Shown here: positions 1 through 6,697 of the stretch, in pieces
Position numbering within the stretch: the stretch's first letter is position 1
Layout of the letters: the number at the start of each line of letters is the position of its first letter
Origin: a virus
Virus record (IMG/VR): IMGVR_UViG_3300030451_006653
Location: 1 to 30,471 of that record
Reading direction: 5' to 3' (one strand)
DNA: 30,471 nt
Program-made: the position numbers and the translations under genes
Notes under the pieces: generated by a model
Database searches by the model: none
Told to the model about the DNA's origin: nothing
Seen by the model: the letters and a program-made list of their open reading frames with translations, nothing else

Positions 1-92
1 TGCTGATATTTTGATTGAACTTCTTCTAAAAGTTCACCTTCAATAAGAATAGTACTACCATTCTTTTTATCCCAACTATCATCTATAATCAT
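1..92 (-). CDS. Partial hypothetical protein cut by left window edge
   Basis: The first 30 codons of a minus-strand gene are present; the rest lies outside the window. The ATG at 92-90 overlaps the TGA stop of the divergent SpeD gene (91-89) as ATGA, the usual sign of translational coupling in this genome. The visible N-terminus reads MIIDDSWDKKNGSTILIEG and is acidic. I do not recognise it. It is presumably the fourth gene of the queE-speD-speD-like transcript. Confidence 0.6.
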   Translation of the reverse strand, partial: MIIDDSWDKKNGSTILIEGELLEEVQSKYQ

Positions 93-469
93 TGACGCCA
101 ATTACCTTTTGATAATACGTTTTCAGCTTCAAAAAATTCTTTACTGAACTCTTTCACTTTATGAATATCATACCATCGGCATGAAAAAATATCTAAATAT
201 GCAGCATTAGTATTATTAGCAAAGTGACCTGATACTAATGAAGTTTCTATTAATTGAGTCATAGAAAAGCCTGTAACTTTAGGATCATCTCCAAAATGAA
301 CTACTTGACATTCTCCATATCTTTTCATATTGATAATATCATCACATAATATTCTTACATACTCTTTAACTTTATCTGCGTCTCTAATTGTTTCTGGATT
401 ACAATTATATAGATCTACAGAATAGGACATGCCCCATAACTTATCATTTTCGAATGTACGTTCGTCCAT
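89..469 (-). CDS. Divergent SpeD-family pyruvoyl-dependent decarboxylase
   Basis: 126 aa, the length of a class 1b S-adenosylmethionine decarboxylase proenzyme. Aligned to the neighbouring canonical SpeD, the catalytic set is kept in register: Ser77 (pyruvoyl precursor), His82 at +5 and Cys97 at +20. Around it much is changed. The residue before the cleavage serine is Thr, not Glu. The residue after it is Leu, not His. The Trp-Pro-Glu that follows the catalytic His is replaced by Ala-Asn-Asn. In the family that Glu contacts the ribose of AdoMet. I infer a self-processing decarboxylase that may use another substrate; SpeD homologues that became ornithine or arginine decarboxylases are known. 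The start at 469 has a good Shine-Dalgarno (AGAGAGG) and lies inside the end of the upstream speD. A different role, or an inactive partner subunit, remains possible. Confidence 0.75.
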   Translation of the reverse strand: MDERTFENDKLWGMSYSVDLYNCNPETIRDADKVKEYVRILCDDIINMKRYGECQVVHFGDDPKVTGFSMTQLIETSLVSGHFANNTNAAYLDIFSCRWYDIHKVKEFSKEFFEAENVLSKGNWRQ

Positions 470-809
470 GTTTACCTCTCTTAATACTTTTTGAATTTAC
501 TTTTTTAGCTTTAAAATGTCTTTGTAAAACATTTACTAACCTTTCATGATCTAATTTATCACAACAGCTAAATACATCTATTGCAACATATCCATGCTCA
601 GGCCAAGTATGTATACTTATATGACTTTCAGTAATTACTAATACACCTGTTAAACCGTACGGACTAAATTCATGAAACTTTTCCGATACAATAGTTGCTT
701 GTGATAGTTCAGCAGCTTTAACAAAATAACTTTTTACTATATCTGAATTTGATAAAACATCTTTATCACACCCGTAAAAATCAATTATCTGGTGATTAGC
801 TAGATTCAT
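444..809 (-). CDS. speD: S-adenosylmethionine decarboxylase proenzyme (SpeD)
   Basis: Decarboxylates AdoMet to the aminopropyl donor for spermidine synthesis. The proenzyme cleaves itself before a serine to create the pyruvoyl cofactor. The 121-aa product has the class 1b signature: ESHISIHTWPE with Ser62, His67 and Glu71, then Cys82 in VFSCC. I use the ATG at 809 rather than the in-frame ATG at 836. It sits 2 nt after the queE stop, has AAAGG 7 nt upstream, and the protein then starts at the usual family position (NLANHQIIDFYGC). The 836 start would add nine residues and overlap queE. Second gene of the queE transcript. The C-terminus is basic (KSIKRGKHGRTYIRK). Confidence 0.9.
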   Translation of the reverse strand: MNLANHQIIDFYGCDKDVLSNSDIVKSYFVKAAELSQATIVSEKFHEFSPYGLTGVLVITESHISIHTWPEHGYVAIDVFSCCDKLDHERLVNVLQRHFKAKKVNSKSIKRGKHGRTYIRK

Positions 810-811
810 TC

Positions 812-1552
812 TTAAACCTTTAATGCCATATCCCATATTACTAATTGCAATCTAGGACTAAAATTAAATTGATATTGTTTACATATATCGGCTACCATAG
901 CTGACTTTTCAGTATGTTCTTCCCTACTACCGCAACAAGGCATTAACCAAACTTTTTCTTTATCAATAATACCATTATCAATATATCTTTCAAACATTTC
1001 TTGAACATCAGCTTGCTCATTTATAACAAACTTAAAACAAGCATTATGTTTATTATGCCATCTTAATACATCAGGCTTATATCTTATTCTATCAGGATCA
1101 CCATTATTAGACATTTTAGGAGATACCGTAAACGTAGCTCTATATCTTTTTACCCAATCTTCTTTAGGTTGCATAGTACCATTAGTTTCAAAATCTATAA
1201 TAGGTAAGAAATTAAATCTATTTATAAAGGTAGGTATCCATTTAATTAATCTTGATTGCTGCAACATAGGCTCACCACCAGTTATTTTAAGTATTGCACC
1301 TTTATATAACTCTTCAGCAAACCCATTTTCTTCGAAGAAGTCATTTAATTCATCGAAGGTATACTTATTTTTTACTGACCACGATACAAAAGAATCACAT
1401 CCATGAGGTGAATCCTCAGATGCAAATCCTTTACATGTAAGATTACACATTGCAACCCGCATAAAAACAGAAGGTTTACCAATATGTACCCCTTCACCTT
1501 CTAAAGTATAAAATACTCTATCATCACTTAAGTTTATAAAATCAAACGCCAT
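812..1552 (-). CDS. queE: 7-carboxy-7-deazaguanine synthase, radical SAM (QueE)
   Basis: Rearranges 6-carboxytetrahydropterin to 7-carboxy-7-deazaguanine in the preQ0/queuosine pathway. The 246-aa protein has the family start FYTLEGEGVHIGKPSVFMR, the SAM-binding GGEP (92-95), and the C-terminal SPRLQLVIW strand. The cluster cysteines are Cys36, Cys40 and Cys52, i.e. CX3CX11C. Most radical SAM enzymes have CX3CX2C, so the loop before the third cysteine carries an insertion; QueE enzymes with an expanded cluster loop are known. First gene of a minus-strand operon with two speD-type genes. A sigma70-type promoter lies 6 nt before its ATG, with a late-type octamer further upstream. It works with QueD (2623-3258) and FolE2 (4669-5718). 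Confidence 0.92.
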   Translation of the reverse strand: MAFDFINLSDDRVFYTLEGEGVHIGKPSVFMRVAMCNLTCKGFASEDSPHGCDSFVSWSVKNKYTFDELNDFFEENGFAEELYKGAILKITGGEPMLQQSRLIKWIPTFINRFNFLPIIDFETNGTMQPKEDWVKRYRATFTVSPKMSNNGDPDRIRYKPDVLRWHNKHNACFKFVINEQADVQEMFERYIDNGIIDKEKVWLMPCCGSREEHTEKSAMVADICKQYQFNFSPRLQLVIWDMALKV

Positions 1553-1558
1553 AATACA

Positions 1559-1586
1559 ATTATATCTAAGTTCCTTTTTTTATCAA
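1559..1586 (-). promoter_or_regulatory. Early sigma70-type promoter of queE operon
   Basis: TTGATA (1586-1581), 16 bp, TATAAT (1564-1559), then 6 nt to the queE ATG. Transcription would start at or next to the start codon. Further upstream on the same strand AATAAATACT (1604-1595) resembles a T4 late promoter and could give a second, longer late transcript. Confidence 0.7.
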
Positions 1587-1649
1587 TATAGTATAGTATT
1601 TATTCTATGATAATCAATTATTTTTATATATTTTTTACGTTGTATTTTA

Positions 1650-1657
1650 CATAAATA
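1650..1657 (+). promoter_or_regulatory. Late promoter octamer of phoH
   Basis: CATAAATA on the plus strand, followed by 6 nt and the phoH ATG at 1664. It matches the T4 late consensus TATAAATA at 7 of 8 positions and would give a leaderless or one-base-leader mRNA. Confidence 0.6.
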
Positions 1658-1663
1658 GTTATA

Positions 1664-2407
1664 ATGGCGAAGAAGAAAACCTCTACACGTCGGGCAAATG
1701 AAACTGATATATTTGATTTGCATAACTTAGCATCAAAAGATTGGGATACTGATTTCCATATCAAAAAAGAGTATAAACTCAATCATATCCAGCAAGAATT
1801 TTTTGATACTATAATTGATGATAAAACTAGCATGGGATTTATTGATGGTCCTGCAGGAAGTGCTAAGACATATATAGGAGTATTAGCAGCTTTACGTCTC
1901 CTTAACGAAGGTAAAGTTAATAATATAGTTTATATACGTTCAGTTGTTGAAAGCGCTAACAGAAGCATGGGTGCATTACCGGGAGAGTTAGAAGAAAAGT
2001 TTAAACCGTGGGCTGCACCTTTAATTGATAAGCTAGAAGAAATATTAGCACCGGAAGTACAAAGTAACTTGTTAACTAAACATATTATTAAGTGTATTCC
2101 TGTAAATTTTACACGTGGTTTAACGTTCCGTAACAGTTGTGTTATAGTAGATGAAGCGCAAAACATGACAGTTGATGAATTAACTACAGTTTTAACAAGA
2201 TTTGGTGAAGACACTAAGTATATTGTAGTAGGAGACTCATTACAAAGTGATATTAACGGTAAATCAGGGTTTAAACGTATAAAAGATTGTTTTGATACAC
2301 CAGATTGTCAGGAAAATGGTATATTTGCATATGAATTTACTGAAAATGAAGTGGTTCGTAGTAAAATACTAAGATTTATAGTTAGTAAATTAGCTGATAT
2401 CGCTTAA
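1664..2407 (+). CDS. phoH: PhoH-like P-loop ATPase
   Basis: PhoH family ATPase, one of the commonest accessory genes of marine phages; its role in infection is unsettled (phosphate-stress and RNA-related functions have been proposed). The 247-aa protein has Walker A GPAGSAKT (62-69), Walker B VIVDEAQNM (160-168), and the family stretch YIRSVVESANRSMGALPGE after the P-loop. Walker A has Ser-Ala where many PhoH proteins have Thr-Gly. The N-terminal 40 residues are charged. It stands alone on the plus strand between two minus operons, and its end overlaps the last 18 nt of the convergent gene at 2390-2632. A late promoter octamer lies 6 nt before the ATG, and there is no clear Shine-Dalgarno. 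Confidence 0.95.
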   Translation: MAKKKTSTRRANETDIFDLHNLASKDWDTDFHIKKEYKLNHIQQEFFDTIIDDKTSMGFIDGPAGSAKTYIGVLAALRLLNEGKVNNIVYIRSVVESANRSMGALPGELEEKFKPWAAPLIDKLEEILAPEVQSNLLTKHIIKCIPVNFTRGLTFRNSCVIVDEAQNMTVDELTTVLTRFGEDTKYIVVGDSLQSDINGKSGFKRIKDCFDTPDCQENGIFAYEFTENEVVRSKILRFIVSKLADIA

Positions 2408-2632
2408 TTCTTTAAGAGCTTGCTCAAAACTTACAAAATTTACTGTAGGTTCAGGTGTTTTTTCAGTTTTAGGTATTTGTTCGTTACTAATATTGTTCAT
2501 TTTACTAAAAACATCGTTTTCTAACTGTATAGATTTAGGGTCTCTTTCACGTGTTATAAAAGAACTACCTGAAAAACCTGTATTACTAACAGATTTTTTA
2601 GGCATACTATTATAAACGTCTTCTAACCCCAT
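2390..2632 (-). CDS. Small hypothetical protein downstream of queD
   Basis: 80 aa, hydrophilic, rich in Ser, Asn, Glu and Pro, with a short C-terminal helix-like stretch (FVSFEQALKELSDIS). I do not recognise a family. The ATG at 2632 overlaps the end of queD by 10 nt and has AAGG about 6 nt upstream, so it is probably co-translated with queD. Its 3' end overlaps the end of the convergent phoH gene. The low-complexity composition resembles the C-terminal tail of the neighbouring QueD. Confidence 0.6.
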   Translation of the reverse strand: MGLEDVYNSMPKKSVSNTGFSGSSFITRERDPKSIQLENDVFSKMNNISNEQIPKTEKTPEPTVNFVSFEQALKELSDIS

Positions 2633-3258
2633 GATGTACCTTGGAAAGGATTACTCATACCTTGTGTAACTCTTGTATTTGCACCAATTGCACTAGGTCT
2701 ACCCTCTACTTGTTCTTTTTCTTTCTGAATATTATTGACAACTTCTTCTTTTGTCTTTTGTTCTGTCTCTTTTTGTGTATTTTCAACTTTTGGTGTTAAA
2801 GTTGATGCATTATCATTAAGAGTTTGTTCGTAAATAGCACTATTACCTTCATGTTCCCATACTTCAACTTTAGTTACGGTAACTCTATCATTTGTAGACT
2901 CTTTAACGTAATTACTTACTGCATTATATACCCATTCAGCTGTTTTTTCTATACCAACACCTTCTTCCATAATGCGAAGATCAATCATACCTTTTTCTGA
3001 AAGTAATTTAAACGTTTCTAACTCTGGATCATCACCAGCAACGCATGTAGTATGATCAAATTGTTTTTCTAATACCTTTTTGATTTCTCTACAACCGCCG
3101 AAATCAAATACCCAATTTTTATCATCAAGACTATCAGCTGTAAAGTAAATTTTAGTTTGTAATCTATAACCGTGAATTAATTTGCAATGACTATCTGCTT
3201 TCCACTGACGAAATGCAGTAGAGCCCATAGGAATAACTTTTGTTGATATATATCTCAT
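2623..3258 (-). CDS. queD: QueD/PTPS-family 6-carboxytetrahydropterin synthase with C-terminal tail
   Basis: Converts dihydroneopterin triphosphate to 6-carboxytetrahydropterin, the step before QueE. Residues 1-145 match the T-fold family: Cys25-x3-His29-Gly (catalytic Cys and a metal His), WVFDFGG, FDHT (Asp68, His69), and VWEH with Glu135. Two features are odd. Of the three His that bind zinc in E. coli QueD, one aligns with Phe16 and one with Tyr31, so the metal site is remodelled; His24 may substitute. About 65 extra residues (from 146) form a Lys/Glu/Gln-rich, probably disordered tail ending in NPFQGTSWG; E. coli QueD has about 120 aa. Both an early TATAAT promoter and a late TATAAATA lie upstream, so expression may be continuous through infection. 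Confidence 0.82.
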   Translation of the reverse strand: MRYISTKVIPMGSTAFRQWKADSHCKLIHGYRLQTKIYFTADSLDDKNWVFDFGGCREIKKVLEKQFDHTTCVAGDDPELETFKLLSEKGMIDLRIMEEGVGIEKTAEWVYNAVSNYVKESTNDRVTVTKVEVWEHEGNSAIYEQTLNDNASTLTPKVENTQKETEQKTKEEVVNNIQKEKEQVEGRPSAIGANTRVTQGMSNPFQGTSWG

Positions 3259-3267
3259 AATAAATCT

Positions 3268-3295
3268 ATTATAGTATATAGATATTTATAATCAA
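3268..3295 (-). promoter_or_regulatory. Early sigma70-type promoter of queD
   Basis: TTGATT (3295-3290), 16 bp, TATAAT (3273-3268), then 9 nt to the ATG. The -35 box lies in one arm of the hairpin at 3290-3315. Confidence 0.6.
3283..3290 (-). promoter_or_regulatory. Late promoter TATAAATA upstream of queD
   Basis: Perfect T4-type late octamer on the minus strand, 24 nt before the queD ATG. It falls between the -35 and -10 of the early promoter, so the two polymerase forms would compete for the same site. Confidence 0.6.
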
Positions 3296-3324
3296 CCTAA
3301 AAAAAATGGTTGATTTCTTTTTTT
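3290..3324 (+). terminator. Hairpin plus T-run, intrinsic terminator read on plus strand
   Basis: AATCAACC (3290-3297) pairs perfectly with GGTTGATT (3308-3315) across a 10-nt A-rich loop, and TTTTTTT follows at 3318-3324. Read on the plus strand it has the form of a rho-independent terminator, although both flanking genes are on the minus strand. It would stop read-through from phoH. The minus strand has no T-run after the stem. Confidence 0.5.
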
Positions 3325-4630
3325 ACTTAGTTATAATATCTTTAGATAAGAGAGAATGCAGAATGGACTGTAGTTTATCTTCAAATGATATTTTTTCTAA
3401 ACTTAATCCTAAAGCATTATCTTGATTATCTCTTTCTACCTTTAAAATAACGTTTAAATATCTTCTTCTTACATTATCAGGTTTACTTAATGGTTGTTTA
3501 CCCTCTTTTTTAAATATATTCTCAACATATTTTTCAGGAGATACTATACCAACTTTTTTAGCTCTTTCTCTCATACCAGATGATATCTTTGAAACTGCTG
3601 TTTTAATTGCTTTACTACTTAATTTAGTTTCTTCTTTTTTACTTTTCTCTTTATCAATTGCTTTCTTTATTTTTTTCTTTGCATCATCTGATAATTTTTG
3701 CTTTTTATCTTTTATTTCATCTGGAATAATATCTTTACCGCTAGGCATATCATCTTTTAGTTTGGACATTTCTTCATCGTAACTAGCTTTAATTTTATTA
3801 GCAATTATAGTTCTATCTCTATCAGGTAAGTATTCAGGTATTAATTTATTCATAATATCCCTTTCAAACCTTTGATCAAATACGTTTTTATCTTGTCTAT
3901 GTGATTTAAAAATAGGATTACCTTGTTGTATAACTGAACCCATCCCATCTTTTTGGTTTATTTCTCCACCATATATGAAAACTTTTAATACATCTATAAT
4001 ATCATTAATAAATTCAGATTTTGAATGGTGAGCTAACCTATTAGGATCTTTTTTAGGGTCAATTTTATATTCAATATAATCATTAACCATCTCTCTTGCT
4101 GCTAATAAAGTTCTTAAATCAGGATCTAATTTTCTTATTTCTGAATTTTTAAGTCTTTGAAATTCTGCTTTAGTTTGTTTTGCCTTTTCTTGTGGAGTAG
4201 GACCTTTAGGTGTTACACTATCAATTTTTAGATCATATAAATTCTGTTCTGGTCCAGTTAAATCTTCTCCAGCGAATAATTTATCAGATAACTTTTGAAA
4301 TGCTAAATCAGTCATATATAATTTTTTTATAGGGTCACTATCTTTTAAATTAGCATAAGGTTTTACATTTGTCTTTTCTTTACCGAAAGGTTTTAATTGA
4401 GTCATTAAATTAGCTCTTTTTTGAGCCATATCTAAGTCTTGATCCATTCTCCTTCTTCTTCTACCTTTAAAATCTAAAGCTTTACCGGTTCTGTCTATTA
4501 TATCTCCAACTATTGACCTAGCTCTATTTACATCAGGACCAGTTTGCGTTGTATTAACTGGAGTCTGCTCATTTAATAAATTTTTAAAAGTACCAGATTC
4601 AAATACTTCATTTATTTTTTCATTATTCAT
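3323..4630 (-). CDS. Large charged hypothetical protein, possible internal head protein
   Basis: 435 aa, very rich in Lys, Asp, Glu and Arg, with an Arg cluster (GRRRRRMD, about 56-63) and a Lys-rich helix region (about 310-345). No enzyme motif is visible. The N-terminus ends in Leu-Asn-Glu at 19-21, the (L/I)-x-E form cut by the T4 prohead protease. Many late genes here share this kind of leader, so I infer a packaged or core-type protein; the sequence does not prove it. A late-type octamer (ATTAAATA, 4645-4638) lies 7 nt before the ATG. It is divergent from folE2, with overlapping promoters between them. Confidence 0.6.
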   Translation of the reverse strand: MNNEKINEVFESGTFKNLLNEQTPVNTTQTGPDVNRARSIVGDIIDRTGKALDFKGRRRRRMDQDLDMAQKRANLMTQLKPFGKEKTNVKPYANLKDSDPIKKLYMTDLAFQKLSDKLFAGEDLTGPEQNLYDLKIDSVTPKGPTPQEKAKQTKAEFQRLKNSEIRKLDPDLRTLLAAREMVNDYIEYKIDPKKDPNRLAHHSKSEFINDIIDVLKVFIYGGEINQKDGMGSVIQQGNPIFKSHRQDKNVFDQRFERDIMNKLIPEYLPDRDRTIIANKIKASYDEEMSKLKDDMPSGKDIIPDEIKDKKQKLSDDAKKKIKKAIDKEKSKKEETKLSSKAIKTAVSKISSGMRERAKKVGIVSPEKYVENIFKKEGKQPLSKPDNVRRRYLNVILKVERDNQDNALGLSLEKISFEDKLQSILHSLLSKDIITK

Positions 4631-4631
4631 C

Positions 4632-4659
4632 TTGAAATATTTAATCTATAATCTATAAT
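4632..4659 (+). promoter_or_regulatory. Early sigma70-type promoter of folE2
   Basis: TTGAAA (4632-4637), 16 bp, TATAAT (4654-4659), then 9 nt to the ATG. A second TATAAT lies at 4647-4652. Confidence 0.75.
4638..4645 (-). promoter_or_regulatory. Late-type octamer of the 3323-4630 gene
   Basis: ATTAAATA on the minus strand, 7 nt before the ATG at 4630. Weaker than the other late motifs (6 of 8). It lies inside the opposing early promoter of folE2. Confidence 0.45.
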
Positions 4660-4668
4660 AATACATAT

Positions 4669-5718
4669 ATGAGTAAAAAAGAAACAGATTCTGGTTATGA
4701 ATGGTTAGGTGAAGATGATGAGCTTACCGGTGAAAAAGATGTCATCGCTAAAGAAATTATGGGTGAAGAATTTGCAAAAGGTTACTTTCCTCCGATTAGA
4801 GTTTACGATGACAATGTAAATGCTGATAAAAAGTATATTTCATCGTTACCTGATCTTCAAAATGGACCTTCTAGTTTAATTCAAGGAGCTGCTGTACCGA
4901 TTCAACAAGTTGGTATACATAATTTTAGATTACCTCTTAATTATAAAAAGAGAGATGGTAAAACTATTGAATTGGAAACTAGTGTAACTGGTAGTGTTAG
5001 TTTAGAAGCCCATAAAAAGGGTATTAATATGTCTCGTATTATGAGAAGTTTTTATGATCATAAAGATGAGATATTTAGCATCGATAAAATTAAGGATGTA
5101 TTAGAAACTTATAAAGAAAATCTTAAAGTATTTGATTCTCGTATAATGCTTAAGATTTCATATCCTATTAAGCAAAAAAGTTTACGTAGCGGGTTAGAAG
5201 GTTATCAATATTATGATGTAGTATTCGAAGGTGATCTTACTAAAGATGGTGAATTTAAGAAGTATATTCACTTTGATTTTGTTTATTCCTCTGCTTGTCC
5301 TTGTAGTTTTGAGCTAAGTGAACATGCTGAGAAGTACCGTAACCGTGCTACAGTACCTCATAGTCAACGAAGTGTTGCAAGAGTAAGCGTACGCTTTGAT
5401 GATATGCTTTGGATTGAAGATATACAAGAATTATGTTTAGCTGCTCTTCAAACTGAAACTCAAGTAATGGTTAAAAGAGAAGATGAGCAAGCATTTGCTG
5501 AAAAGAATGGTGCTTATCTTAAGTTTGTAGAAGATGCTGTAAGATTATTATATGAAAAACTAAATAATGAGTCTCGTATTAAAGATTTTAAAATTGTAGC
5601 TTCTCATAATGAAAGTCTTCATAGTCATAATGCTATATCTGTTATTGTAAAAGGTATACAAGGTGGTTTTAGAGCCGGAGTTGCTAGAGATACTTTTGAA
5701 TCAACTGGTTTAAGATAA
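4669..5718 (+). CDS. folE2: GTP cyclohydrolase IB (FolE2/MptA family)
   Basis: Hydrolyses GTP to 7,8-dihydroneopterin triphosphate, the entry point for both folate and 7-deazaguanine synthesis. FolE2 landmarks in order: VGIHNFRLPL (81-90), TGSVSLEAHKKGINMSR (107-123) with active-site Glu113, SSACPCS (207-213) with the metal-site cysteines, PHSQRS (230-235), TQVMVKREDEQAFAEKNG (264-281), and KFVEDAVRLLYE. The protein has 349 aa, with an N-terminal extension of about 60 mostly acidic residues before the conserved part. The start at 4669 is set by an early promoter 9 nt upstream. It probably feeds QueD and QueE of this phage, since no folate genes are visible. Confidence 0.93.
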   Translation: MSKKETDSGYEWLGEDDELTGEKDVIAKEIMGEEFAKGYFPPIRVYDDNVNADKKYISSLPDLQNGPSSLIQGAAVPIQQVGIHNFRLPLNYKKRDGKTIELETSVTGSVSLEAHKKGINMSRIMRSFYDHKDEIFSIDKIKDVLETYKENLKVFDSRIMLKISYPIKQKSLRSGLEGYQYYDVVFEGDLTKDGEFKKYIHFDFVYSSACPCSFELSEHAEKYRNRATVPHSQRSVARVSVRFDDMLWIEDIQELCLAALQTETQVMVKREDEQAFAEKNGAYLKFVEDAVRLLYEKLNNESRIKDFKIVASHNESLHSHNAISVIVKGIQGGFRAGVARDTFESTGLR

Positions 5719-5728
5719 GGAACCAATC

Positions 5729-5734
5729 TATAAT
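5729..5734 (+). promoter_or_regulatory. TATAAT box before the 5741 gene
   Basis: TATAAT followed by exactly 6 nt and the ATG at 5741, predicting a leaderless mRNA. No convincing -35 box is visible. It lies in the short gap after folE2. Confidence 0.5.
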
Positions 5735-5740
5735 ATTAGT

Positions 5741-6271
5741 ATGAATATATTTTGTACTGATAACGACCCTGATATAGCAGCTTTTGATCTTTGCGATCAA
5801 CATGTTAGATCTAAAATGCAAATTGAAGGTGCTATAATGTTAGCTCATGCATTTGATCAAGAAGTATTAAATCATAAAGACTGTCCTAGAACTAAACTTG
5901 GTAAACCTCGTAAAAGCGGTAAAGGGTATTACAATCATCAATGTAGTATATGGGCTAGAGAATCTAAAGATAATTTTAGATGGTTAGTTGACCATACTTT
6001 AACAATGTTTGAAGAAAGAAATTATAGGTGGCCTGGAAGCCCTACACATCATACTTTAGCTTTTATAGAATGGTGTTATAAGAACGTGCATAATACTAAT
6101 ATTACTAAAGAAAGTATGACGCCGTTTGCAGTAGCTATTAGCGATAATTGTGAATGTAGAAAGAATCCAAAATTTGATAGTCTATCGACTTTAGAAAAAT
6201 ATAAAGAGTATATAAGAAAAGATAAACCTTTTGCAACGTGGACTAGAAAAAAACCCCCGGCTTGGTATTAA
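5741..6271 (+). CDS. Conserved phage protein of unknown function
   Basis: 176 aa, starting MNIFCTDNDPDIAAFDLCD and ending in a Pro-Pro-x-Trp-Tyr motif. In between are CDQHVRSKM with a following Glu, and WARESKDNFRWLVDH. From memory this pattern belongs to a family widespread in T4-like phages whose function I cannot name. The many invariant-looking Asp, His, Trp and Glu residues suggest an enzyme. It follows folE2 by 22 nt with its own TATAAT box. Its TAA shares bases with the stop codon of the convergent gene at 6268-6684. Confidence 0.75.
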   Translation: MNIFCTDNDPDIAAFDLCDQHVRSKMQIEGAIMLAHAFDQEVLNHKDCPRTKLGKPRKSGKGYYNHQCSIWARESKDNFRWLVDHTLTMFEERNYRWPGSPTHHTLAFIEWCYKNVHNTNITKESMTPFAVAISDNCECRKNPKFDSLSTLEKYKEYIRKDKPFATWTRKKPPAWY

Positions 6272-6684
6272 TCTAAATTATTTTCAGCACTAACGTCAAT
6301 AAGACCGCCAAGTTTTTCTATAAAATCTTTACCTAATAAAATTTTATATTCATTTGCTTCTCTATCACCAATTGAGAATTTAGTTTCAGGATAAGCAACG
6401 TCTCCTACTTCTATATCAAAAAGTACAACTGGTCTTGTTTCTATATTACCTGAACCGACATTTATATCGATATTTTCTATTACCTCTTTAGTAATATTTT
6501 TACCGTCTACAGTATCAAATGATATAGTACCGTCATCATTTTTAACAATATTAAGACCGTGCAATACATTATATGCACCATTACCACTATCTACTTTAGC
6601 TTCTATAGATCCTAATTCATCGAATACTATAGTTTCAATTAGACCTAATGGTTTATTTTCGTAAAAAGTTTTAAAGTTAATCAC
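6268..6684 (-). CDS. Retropepsin-like aspartic protease-fold protein (RimK-associated type)
   Basis: 138 aa. After a short leader (MINFKTFYEN) the sequence follows the retropepsin-like family linked to RimK: EAKVDSGNG (28-36) with the predicted catalytic Asp32 in Asp-Ser-Gly, a hydrophobic middle strand (RPVVLFDIEVG), then ILLGKDFIEKLGGLIDVSAEN, matching the family's LLG-x-x-F ending before an Asp. The usual Asp-Thr-Gly is Asp-Ser-Gly. Such proteins act as dimers, with one Asp from each subunit. The start is a GTG at 6684, chosen because CATAAATA lies exactly 5 nt upstream. Late expression and the leader suggest a virion-associated protein. Its substrate is unknown. Confidence 0.7.
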   Translation of the reverse strand: MINFKTFYENKPLGLIETIVFDELGSIEAKVDSGNGAYNVLHGLNIVKNDDGTISFDTVDGKNITKEVIENIDINVGSGNIETRPVVLFDIEVGDVAYPETKFSIGDREANEYKILLGKDFIEKLGGLIDVSAENNLD

Positions 6685-6689
6685 ATTAT

Positions 6690-6697
6690 TATTTATG
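6690..6697 (-). promoter_or_regulatory. Late promoter octamer of the retropepsin-like gene
   Basis: CATAAATA on the minus strand, 5 nt before the GTG at 6684. It overlaps the stop codon of the upstream histone-like gene. Confidence 0.65.

Noticed and set aside
1930-2214. Open frames antisense to long genes, such as one opposite phoH
   Set aside because: They are shadows of the real genes, lack start signals, and have unlikely composition.
5741-6271. Annotation as pyrimidine-dimer glycosylase (DenV)
   Set aside because: The MNIF...D start is shared with a phage family sometimes labelled so, but the sequence shows no match to the T4 DenV pattern I know.
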